Both the position numbers and the translations under genes were made by a program. The notes beneath the pieces were generated by a model that worked only from the letters and a program-made list of their open reading frames with translations, ran no database searches and was not told the origin of the DNA. 64,000 nt of DNA from contig OY288243.1 in assembly GCA_958450325.1 (NCBI GenBank), positions 61,302,606 through 61,366,605 on the forward strand. Direction: 5' to 3'. This stretch comes from Agrostemma githago (taxonomy: Eukaryota; Streptophyta; Magnoliopsida; Caryophyllales; Caryophyllaceae). How positions within the stretch are numbered: position 1 is the stretch's first letter; every line of letters begins with the position of its first letter. This document shows positions 45,421-55,115 of this stretch, piece by piece.

Positions 45421-45470
45421 TTGATCTCCCCCCCCCCTCTCTTCTCTCTCACTCTCTCTCTCTATCTTTA

Positions 45471-45514
<44 letters not shown>
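45421..45514. repeat. C/CT/TA microsatellite between MULE B and MULE C
   Basis: A run of C, then CT repeats, then a TA run of about 24 bases. It has the same CT-to-TA architecture as the tract at the left end of MULE B. Confidence 0.9.
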
Positions 45515-45729
45515 GGCGGGTTTCGGTGAGGCAGGGTAACTCCTTACACCCATTGAGACACAATCTGGACCATTAGATTAAGATCTGATCTAACGATCCA
45601 GATTAAAAGACTAAAAAAACACGCGCTACTTCTCTCCCCCTTCTAAAACCCTGTCATTTGAACTCTAGTACTTTCTCTCTCCTGTCTGAAAACATCTGAA
45701 ATTCATTGGCGAGTAATTCTGCACCTTCA

Positions 45730-48700
45730 ATGGCGAGTAATTCTGCATCTTCAATGGCGAGTAATTCTGCACCTTCAATGACGAATGATTCTTCATCAAA
45801 GCGTCGAAAATTAGATACAAATGAAAATCCTTCAATTTCACCTTCAACTACTTCAGATTTAGGTCAGAAAAATTCAATTTATTCCAAAATTCAATTTCAG
45901 ATTTTAAGTCTGAATCTTAATTTATTTATGCCGTGATTCGTTTTTTGAATGTAGTGAATAGTCAAGAAACAACTGCAACATGTTTGATGATGGGCGATTC
46001 TAATATTTTAGGTAAAATATTTCATTAATTCATCTATTTTTCTATTTTAGTTTACATTACTTCATCAATTCAATTGCTTCAAGTTTTCATAGAAACGTAT
46101 CTTATATTATTTAGTTCATAGTTAAAGCACCATCTGTTTTGATGTAGATAACTTAATATCTGTTGTACATGTTGAGAATTGTTCATAGTTAAAGCAGTTG
46201 CTGCTTTGATGTAGATAACTTAATATCTGTTGTACATGTTTAGAATTGTTCATAGTTAAAGCAGTTTCTGTTTTGATGTACAGAACTTAATATATGTTGT
46301 ACATGTTGAAAATTGTTCTTAGTTAAAGCAGTTGCTGCTTTGATGTAGATAACTTAATATTTGTTGTACATGTTGAAAATTGTTCATAGTTAAAGCAGTT
46401 GTTGTTTTAATGTAGATAACTTAATATCTGTTGTACATGTTTAGAATTGTTCATAGTTAAAGCAGTTTCTGTTTTGATGTAGATAACTTAGTACCTGTTG
46501 TACATGTTGAGAATTGTTCTTATTTAAAGCAGTTGCTTCTTTGATGTAGATAACTCAGTACCTGTTGTACATGTTGAAAATTGTTCTTATTTAAAGCAGT
46601 TGCTTCTTTGATGTAGATAACTTAATATCTGTTGTACATGTTTAGAACTGTTCATAGTTAAATAAGTTGCTGCTTTGATGTAGATAACTTAATATCTGTT
46701 GTACATGTTGAGAACTGTTCATAGTTAAAGCAGTTGTTGCTTTAATGTAGATAACTTAATATCTGTTGTACATGTTTAGAATTGTTCATAGTTAAAGCAG
46801 TTTCTGTTTTGATGTACATAACTTAATATATGTTGTACATGTTGAAAATTGTTCATAGTTAAAGCAGTTGCTGTTTTGATGTAGATAACTTAATATTTGT
46901 TGGACATGTTGAGAATTGTTCATAATTTTGATGTAGAATTTAATATTATGTGTTAAATTTACATCGATACTCCCGAACCTAATTTTGACCAAGATTTGAA
47001 GATACCAAGTTGTTCTAAAGAATTGAAACCTTATGTGAGTAAAATTTTCCCGGGATTGGAAGAAGTTGGACTGCAACAAGCATTTGAATTTTATTCCAAG
47101 TATGCAACTGCTGGTGGCTTCATTGCTAGAAAGAGCACTGGACGCACTAGTCGTGGTATCGTTAGAAAAAAGTACATTGTCTGCAATAAAGAAGGTGAAT
47201 ATGAACATAAGGGACAACAACAAAGAAGGGAGATAAAAAGAATTCGTTGTAGTCATATCCCTGTAAATTGGTTACGTCACATATACATATACTTACCTTT
47301 TACCAAAAAAAATAAAAGAATTCGTTGTATGGCCAGAATCATCTTAGAACGAAGATCTGATGGGCGATATGAAATCAAAGAATTTAATGAAGGACATAAC
47401 AATTTTTTGAACATACGTTCAACAATGATGCACCTTAAAAAGGCAAGGAAACTCACCATTTTGCACAAAAAGATAATCATTGACAACTCTATGGTGAACC
47501 AAGGTGCTGTTAAAACTTTCAGAATGTTCAAGCAGTTCGTAAAGGGTTATAAATATGTAGGTGCATCAAAGGTTGATTTTAATATTTTTGGAAGAGATAT
47601 AAAGAAGTTTATCAAGGACTGTGATGGACAGATGTTCATTGAGATCCTTATGAAAAAGAAATCCCTCTGTGACATTTTTTATTTCGACTTTGATGTTGAT
47701 GATAAACAAAGGATCACTCATTTATTTTGGGCTGACCCTATAATGATAAAGAACTACATGTTATTTGGTGATATGGTGTCTTTCGATACTACATATAACA
47801 TGAATAAGTACAAGATGATCTTTGCTCCCTTCACGGGTATTGATCATCACAAGAATGTGTCACATTTGCTGCTGGGCTTGTTGGGAGAGAGAGTGGTAAG
47901 AACATTTCTTATTGCTATATTTGTCATTTTTTTATGTTCTGAAGATAACATGTGTTGCACATAAGGAGTTTTATTATACTGTCTTCTCAATTCATGATGT
48001 AGGTAACAGCTTTGCTTGGCTGTTTAAAAACTTTATACAGGTAATGAGAGGAACTTTTCCTTCCTTCATTATCACTGATCAGGATTTGGGAATCAAAGCT
48101 GGGGTGAAGAAGGTTTTTGGAAGCCACACATTCCACAGATTGTGCATGTGGCACATCATGAAGAAAGTATCAGATAAAGTGGGTTCTAAAATATGCAATG
48201 AAACAGATTTTCTTAAGGATCTAAATGCTGCTGTTTGGGGTGAGGATGTAAACCCGACTCAGTTTGAACAAATGTGGCAGGATCTTATTACTAAGTACAA
48301 TCTTGAGGATAATGAGTGGCTTCAAGAGATATTTGAGATGCGAGAGAAGTGGATACCAGCTTACCACCGTGACCTGTTTCTTTCAGGGTTGATGAGGACA
48401 ACTTCAAGGTCTGAGTCTGAGAATAACTTCTTCAACAACTTCACGAATCCTCATCTGACACTTGTTGAATTTTACATGAGGTTTGACAGTGCCATTCATG
48501 CCCAAAGGTGGGAGTAGTCCAAGCTGATTGCTGACTCTAAGAGCACTTCCGCCTCATTGATCAGTCTATTTTCTCTTGAAAAACATACTTCTGAAATCTA
48601 CACACGAACTGTCTTCTATGAGTTGCGGGAAGAGTTAAAGGCATCCATGTATAATTGTGGTGTTGATGAGATTATAAAGGAGATGGTGTTGAACATATAT

Positions 48701-49311
48701 CTATACGGGATAACATCAAAAACAGGGTATATGTAGTTGACTATACACCTACAGAAGAGAAAATTGTTTGTGCCTACAAGATGTTCGAACAACGTGGACT
48801 GTTGTGTCGTCATGCTCTTTGGGTCCTGAAAGAAAGAGGTGCCAAGAGGATACCTAATTCATATATACTTCCTCGTTGGAACAAGTGTGAAACATCCATG
48901 TTTGATGCAAATGGCACACTTCTTTCTGATTATCGGTCATCTGATGGAATAAAAACAAAGGTTGCAGAATTATGGTCTGAAATTTTTGATTGTGTGACTG
49001 TGGTTGAGAACAAGGAAGAGAAGGTGGATTAACTCTTAGAAGTAGTGAGAGCATTCAAGGAAAAGGTTGTGAAAGAAGGAACAAACCTGCGAAATGACAA
49101 GAGGTCTGAGATCGAGTTTTTGATGGGAGCCACTATTCCAACTGACAGTAAGATCTTGCCTCTAAACCAGTCTAAAACAAAAGGCTCTGGAAGGCGACTT
49201 ATTTCACCTAAAGAAAAAGCCACAAAAGAACATAAGAAGCCTCCTCGGAAGTGTAATGCTTGTGGAGAGATGGGTTACCCTGATTCAAGGAATTGTCCTG
49301 GCAAAGTTTAA
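45730..49311 (+). pseudogene. MULE C FAR1-type transposase, decayed
   Basis: Exon 1 has an 8-residue repeat (MASNSAPS, about three copies; the first copy's start is now TTG) and an NLS-like KRRK. A small exon (45955-46011) and an intron holding the 5' array follow. From about 46957: ELKPYVSKIFPGLEEVGLQQAFEFYSKYA, VCNKEG and GHNN (FAR1 domain). Then VSFDTTYNMNKYKMIFAPFTGIDHH, IITDQD and HRLCMWHIMKKV (MULE core), MRTTSRSESENNFF, FEQRGLLCRHALWVL (SWIM, with a Tyr at the second Cys) and CNACGEMGYPDSRNCP (knuckle). Stops at 48517 and 49032 replace likely Gln codons, and a frameshift lies near 48700. A 78-base in-frame insertion sits inside the FAR1 domain at about 47236-47329. Confidence 0.8.
46085..46935. 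repeat. 5' array of ~68 bp repeats in MULE C intron
   Basis: About 12 copies of a 67-68 bp unit with core TAACTTAATATCTGTTGTAC followed by ATGTTGAGAATTGTTCATAG. They lie in the intron before the main transposase exon and have the same orientation as the 3' array. Confidence 0.95.
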
Positions 49312-49489
49312 TCATCATACATTCTCTTAATTTTACTCAATTTAAATATATTTTAAATTTAATAAATTGTCCAGAGATACATTAAGTACATTATATTTTT
49401 ATCAAGTACACTTGATTTTCAATTGAAAATTATTCATGTGAACATCTCTATTTGATTTCATGTGCAACAATTCTACTTATTTCTTCTTT

Positions 49490-51045
49490 TTATGTACATA
49501 AGTTAACATCTGTTGTACACATCAATATTTTTACATATTGAAAGCAATGATTGTTTTGATGTGCATAAGTTAATATCTGTCGTACATGTTAAAAAATTTT
49601 AAATAGTTAAAACAGTGTCTATTTTGATGTACATAAGTTAATATCTGTTGAACATATTCAAAATTTGTAAATAGTTAAAACAGTGTCTATTTTGATGTAC
49701 ATAAGTTATATCTGTTGCACATGTTCAAAATTTCTACATAGTTGAAACAATGTCTATTTTGATGTACATAAGTTACTATGTGTTGCACATGTTCACAATT
49801 TGTACATAGTTAAAAAAAGTGTCTATTTTGATGTACATAAGTTAATATCTGTTGTACATGTTCAAAATTTGTACATTGTCAAAGCATTGTCTGTTTTGAT
49901 GTACAAAAGTTACTATGTGTTGCACATGTTCACAATTTGTACATAGTTAAAAAAAGTGTCTATTTTGATGTACATAAGTTAATATCTGCTGTACATGTTC
50001 AAAATTTGTACATTGTCAAAGCACTGTCTGTTTTGATGTACATAAGTTTCTATGTGTTGCACATGTTCCCAATTTGTACATAGTTAAAAAAAAGTGTCTA
50101 TTTTGATGTACATAAGTTAATATCTGCTGTACATGTTCAAAATTTGTACATTGTCAAAACACTGTCTATTTTGATGTACATAAGTTACTATGTGTTGCAC
50201 ATGTTCACAATTTGTACATAGTTAAAAGTGTCTATTTTGATGTACATAAGTTAATATCTGTTGTACATGTTCGAAATTTGTACATTGTTAAAGCATTGTC
50301 TGTTTTGATGTACAAAAGTTATTATGTGTTGCACATGTTCACAATTTGTACATAGTTAAAAAAGTGTCTATTTTGATGTACATAAGTTAATATCTGCTGT
50401 ACATGTTCAAAATTTGTACATTGTCAAAGCACTATCTGTTTTGATGTACATAAGTTTCTATGTGTTGCACATGTTCAAAATTTGTAAATAGTTAAAACAG
50501 TGTCTATTTTGATTTACATAAGTTAATATATGTTGCACATGTTCAAAATTTGTACATAGTTGAAACAATGTCTGTTTTGATGTACATAAGTTAATATGTG
50601 TTGCACATGTTCACAATTTGTACATAGTTAAAAAAAGTGTCTATTTTGATGTACATAAGTTAATATCTGTTGTACATGTTCAAAATTTGTACATTGTCAA
50701 AACACTGTCTGTTTTGATGTACATAAGTTTCTATATGTTGCACATATTCAAAATTTGTAAATAGTTAAAACAGTGTCTATTTTGATATACATAAGTTAAT
50801 ATCTGTTGCACATGTTCAAAATTTGTACATAGTTGAAACAATGTCTGTTTTGATGTACATAAGTTACTATGTGTTGCACATGTTCACAATGTTTACATAG
50901 ACAAAAAAGTGTCTATTTTGATGTACATAAGTTAAAAACTGTTGTACATGTTCAAAATTTGTTCATTGTCAAAGCACTGTCTATTTTGATGTACATAAGT
51001 TAATATCTATTGTGCATGTTGAAAATTTGTACAGTAATCAAAGCA
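49490..51045. repeat. 3' array of ~68 bp repeats downstream of MULE C transposase
   Basis: About 22 copies of a 68-70 bp unit with core TTTTGATGTACATAAGTTAA and GTTGTACATGTTCAAAATTT. In much of the array two variants alternate: TTAATATCTGTTGTACATG with GTCAAAGCA, and TTACTATGTGTTGCACATG with AGTTAAAAAAAG. This gives a ~138 bp dimer. Confidence 0.95.
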
Positions 51046-51050
51046 CTGCA

Positions 51051-51214
51051 TGTTTGACACGTGCCAGATTTACTCGAATTGAAGAATAAATAAATGAGTA
51101 GTACAATAAATGAAGTAGTTTAATTTCACCTTTATCATCTACTTACTCCCATTTTATTCACATCATCTACTTATTTTCACATCCATCTCACTCAATCTAT
51201 TTTTATTTTACATT
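51051..51214. other. Short spacer, nothing recognised
   Basis: AT-rich DNA between the repeat array and the F-box-like pseudogene. Confidence 0.5.
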
Positions 51215-52345
51215 ATGAAAATTTTATGCAATGGGTGGTTGATAAATAATGAGGTTGAAGATAGATTAATAACTATAAACAACTCAAGGCAGCAGAAGAT
51301 GCATAATCTTTCTTTCATTTTCAATCAGTATCATCAGTTTGACACATATGATAAACGATCTTCGTCAACAACCGAAGTTATGTGCAACGAAGATTGCATG
51401 TGGAAAATTTTCAAAAAACTTCCATCTTACGTTGGTAAGGCTAACACGGCGATTGTCTGTAAAAGATGGGCGCAGATGTTTCTATTACACTCCGATGCAC
51501 CTCGATGGATTGTGGATTACAATAGAAGCTTGACAACATTGATCCGTGATGGAATGAATATTGTACTTAGGGGTGGAATTATTGTTTCAAAGAGATGTAT
51601 GTAGATGCTATCTGACAGATAATGTACATGCAAAGACAATATTGCACTACTATCATTTCGAAACTATTGATTATAAGGAAAATAAACACTTGGAAACTAT
51701 TGAGTGTGCTAAAGAAGAAAGTGACCTATATAGATTGAAATTAATTAGGGTTTTTCTATGAGGTGTCCCTCAACTATTGACTTTTCCAAGTGGTACCCCC
51801 GTCTTTTTTGAATTACAAGGTGTACCCCTAAACTTTACTTATTTTAAAAAAATAAATAATTAACATATTAATCAATACAATTTGATGCTTCAAATCAACT
51901 CTTTTTCTTTATCATTCACCAAGCCACCAAATGCTCATCACAATACACCTCTGTTGTCGGCCGACGTCGACCTTTATTCCTTACTCTTTTAAATTCTTCA
52001 ACCTCAATCTCTTTGTCACCCCTATGTCGTAGTGTAGTGGAATGAAATTTTTCGAGTAAAGGATGCAAATTGAAAAAATATATCATGGTTGATGAAAGTA
52101 AAATAGGGAATAATCACTATTTATATCATCAATTGAGAAATTTTCATTGGAAAATTTTAACTTTGGTTACAATATAGAGTAATTTACAAAGTTTAGGGGT
52201 ACACCATGTAATTCGAAAAAGGCCGGGGTACCACTTGGAAAAGCCGATAGTTGAGGGGTAGCCCATAGAAAAACCCAACTAATTACATTAGAAGAGTCGA
52301 AAGAGGTGGGTGAATTATGTAATATGTTGCGCAGTGGAAATGAAT
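51215..52345 (+). pseudogene. F-box-like gene, frameshifted and split by a MITE
   Basis: Reads MCNEDCMWKIFKKLPSYVGKANTAIVCKRWAQMFLLHSDAPRW, which fits the N-terminal F-box pattern (LP...A..VCKRW). A frameshift near 51598 (SKRCM-stop versus RDVCRCYLTDNVHAKT) and a MITE at 51748-52276 break it. Ignoring the MITE, the frame runs on with LITLEESKEVGELCNMLRSGNEF and a stop. It is an inverted partner of 52640-53175. F-box proteins recruit substrates to SCF ubiquitin ligases, but only a short fragment exists here. Whether it was captured by the MULE or is host-derived is unclear. Confidence 0.55.
51748..52276. mobile_element. MITE with ~95 bp inverted ends, inserted in F-box-like pseudogene
   Basis: 529 bp. 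The ends begin GGGTTTTTCTATG and share CTCAACTATTG, TTTTCCAAGTGGTACC and GGTGTACCCCTAAACTTT in inverted orientation. Flanks read TTAATTA on the left and CTAATTA on the right, an imperfect candidate duplication. It is non-coding. The superfamily is uncertain. Confidence 0.8.
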
Positions 52346-52639
52346 TTTAATGGAAATGATATTTTAATTCTGATGTATATTAATTACCTTCATTTGTTTA
52401 TTAATTTGTATGTTTTGGTATACATAAGTTACTTTGTACTGAACATAAGGCATGCATCTATATAAACGGGTGTATATAAGTTGGTAAACGGGTGTATATA
52501 AATACAGAGAGAACATAATTCAAATAAACGAATGAAGATAATAATGATTTTTTGTGAATACATTACTCCGTACAATAGATCATTCAATCATGAAAATTTC
52601 TTCTTGGCTGTAGAGCACTTTACTTAATCTACATCCTTT

Positions 52640-53175
52640 TAAATAATCTTTTAATCAAACATGTGATATGTAATCTTCCTCTTCTGTAGATTCAATAATC
52701 TTCAATTGTTCATTTTCTTCAGATCCAAGTTGAAAGATGTGCAATAATCTTCTAGCATGCATATTGTTCGTCAAATAACATTTACATCTCTTGGAAACTT
52801 CAATTCCATCCTTACGAACAGTAGTCATTCCTTTAATATGAGTTGTTCCCAATCTTCTATTATAATCTATATTCCATCTAGGTGCATCGGACCGTAATAA
52901 AAACATTTGGGACCACCTCTTGCAAACAATAGCCATGTTCGCTTTGTCATAATCAGAGGGAAGCTTTTTAAAGACTTTTTTCCATACAATCTTCATTGCA
53001 CATTACTTTAGTTGTTGATGAAAAACGTCTTCCATATATTTCAACTTTCATGATGATGATTATAAATGAAAGATAGATGATCAATCTTCTATTCCTTGCT
53101 CTTATTAATGGTTGTTACTCTATCTTCAATTTCATTATTCTTCGCCCATCCCTTACACAATATTTTCATGGTGTT
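52640..53175 (-). pseudogene. F-box-like gene, inverted partner copy
   Basis: On the minus strand VFKKLPSDYDKANMAIVCKRWSQMFLLRSDAPRWNIDYNRRLG...SKRCKCYLTNNMHARRLL matches the plus-strand copy at 51.2 kb. The open part runs 52996-52655. Upstream similarity continues to 53175 but with stops (for example after KSKE) and a shift near the EDCM segment. The two copies form an inverted repeat with about 0.9 kb between them (less without the MITE). Confidence 0.55.
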
Positions 53176-53299
53176 ATTAATGAAGTGAAGTGAAAAAGGT
53201 GAAATAAAAGGGTGTTATTAGTATACCCTTTTCAACAAGTAACTGAACCCTAAGAGTCAAAGATGGGGTACTGCATAAGACAGAACGGAAAAGGGTTTA

Positions 53300-53750
53300 G
53301 GGTTGGATTAGGTGTTATTGAATGATTATGTACATCCCGTATTTATATATGTACTTTATATATTGACTTATACAGTAAAGCTACACATATACTGATTTTG
53401 AATATAAAGTAATAGTTAATTAAATAAATTTCGAGTCCGTATTAAATGCCTATACCTAGCTACCTCAGCTTGGTTTTTTACGCGCGGACATACATTACTT
53501 TACCAGCCTCATCTTATACCTACCCCAGTTATACCTTCCCCACCTAGACCTTATGATGTCTTTACATGGAATATGAATAGGTGAAATTTACATATATACA
53601 TTACGTAGTGGAAATATGTACATCAAGAATTATTAACATAATTCAGCCCACTTTAATATGTCATTGAATGATTATGTACATATGGTATTTATATATGTAC
53701 TTTAAATATTGACCTATATACAGTATACCTACCGTAAACACTTTCCCTTA
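53300..53750. repeat. Left copy of a ~450 bp direct duplication
   Basis: Matches 54670-55115 over landmarks such as TTTCGAGTCCGTATTAAATG, CAGTTATACCT, TTTACATATATACATTAC and CAAGAATTATTAA. The copies flank the 176 bp hairpin array. No gene is seen. Confidence 0.8.
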
Positions 53751-54690
53751 TTCAAGGACGGAAAAGGGTTTAGGGTAATAATCCCACAAGTAACTGAACC
53801 CTAACAGGGAATTGGTGAACCATGTCTTGGAGGTGATTCAAAGATGGGGTACTGCATAAGACGGGACGAAAAAGGGTTTAGGGTTGGATTAGGCGAACCC
53901 GCTTCGCGGCTCCGCCTAATCCAACCCTAAACCCTTTTCCTTATTCAAGGTCACTAATCCCACAAGTCACTGAACCCTAAGAGGGTATTGGTGAACCCTG
54001 TCGTGGACGCGATTTAAAGATGGGGTACTGCATAAGATGGGACAGAAAAGGGTTTAGGGTTGGATTAGGCGTACCCAATTCGCGGCTCCGCCTAATCTAG
54101 CCCTAAACCCTTTTCCTTATTCAAGGACGGAAAAAGGTTTAGGGTTCGATTAGGCGAACCCGCTTCACGGCTTCGCCTAATCCAACCCTAAACCCTTTTC
54201 CTTATTCAAGGTCACTAATCTCGCAAGTAACTGAACCCTAAGAGGGTATTGGTGAACCCTGTCGTGGATGTGATTCAAAGATGGGGTACTGCATAAGACG
54301 GGACGAAAAAAGGTTTAGGGTTGGATTAGGCGAACCCGCTTCGCGGCTCCGCCTAATCCAACCCTAAACCCTTTTCCTTATTCAAGGTCACTAATCCCGC
54401 AAGTAACTGAACCCTAAGAGGGTATTGGTGAACCCTGTCGTGGATGTGATTCAAAGATGGGTTACTGCATAAGACGGGACAAAAAAGGGTTTAGGGTTGT
54501 ATTAGGCGAACCCGCTTCACGGCTCCGCCTAATCCAACTCTAAACCCTTTTCCTTATTTAAGGTCACTAATTCCGCAAGTAACTCAACCCTAAGAGGGTA
54601 TTGGTGAACCTTGTCGTAGATGTGATTCAAAGATGGGGTACTGCATAAGATGGGACGGAAAAGGGTTTAGGGTTTGATTAGATGTTTTTG
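53750..54690. repeat. 176 bp tandem array with telomere-motif hairpins
   Basis: The anchor AAGATGGGGT (or GGGTT) recurs at 53841, 54017, 54278, 54454 and 54630. The spacing is 176, except for one interval of 261 that holds an extra hairpin. A divergent single copy lies at 53260. Each unit contains an inverted repeat with arms of about 26 bases. One arm is AAAAGGGTTTAGGGTTGG continuing ATTAGGCG; the loop is GC-rich around GCTTCGCGGC. TTTAGGG is the common plant telomere word. Confidence 0.9.
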
Positions 54691-55115
54691 AATAATTATA
54701 TACATCTCGTATTTATATATGTACTCTATATATTGACCTCTATAGTAAAGCTTCAGATATATAGACTTTGAATATAAGATAATAGTTAATTAAATATATT
54801 TCGAGTCCGTATTAAATGCTATACCTACCCCAGCTTGATTTTGACGGGAGGAGATACATTACTTTAACAGCCCAAGCTTATACCTACCCCAGTTATAACT
54901 ACCCCAGTTATACCTTTCCCAACTAGACCTTTACTCTTTAGATGCAATATGAATAGATGATATTTACATATATACATTACTTAGCTGAAATATGTACATC
55001 AAGAGTTATTAATGGAATTCAGCTCACTTTAATATGTCGTTGAATGACTATGTACATACAACTGGTATTTATATAGACACTTTACATATTGACCTATATA
55101 CAGTATAGCTACACA
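54670..55115. repeat. Right copy of the ~450 bp direct duplication
   Basis: See the copy at 53300-53750. This one carries an extra short CTACCCCAGTTATA repeat near 54890. Confidence 0.8.

Larger units (their letters stand above)
45515..51050 (+). mobile_element. MULE 'C' with FAR1-type transposase, right end not found
   Basis: The left end begins GGCGGGTTTCGGTGAGGCAGG right after a TA run, followed by a TIR-like region with GGACCATTAGATTAAG. A decayed plus-strand FAR1-type transposase (45730-49311) follows, with ~68 bp repeat arrays on both sides. I looked for the reverse complement of the left end further right and did not see it, so the element is truncated or rearranged; 51050 is just the end of the array. 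TGTACAT-rich DNA continues to about 57 kb and may belong to it. Confidence 0.65.

Noticed and set aside
49490..51045. CRISPR-like array
   Set aside because: The units are contiguous 68-70 bp tandem repeats without unique spacers, in a plant transposon.
53750..54690. True telomere or interstitial telomeric array
   Set aside because: TTTAGGG words occur only once or twice per 176 bp unit within hairpin arms, not as a head-to-tail heptamer run.
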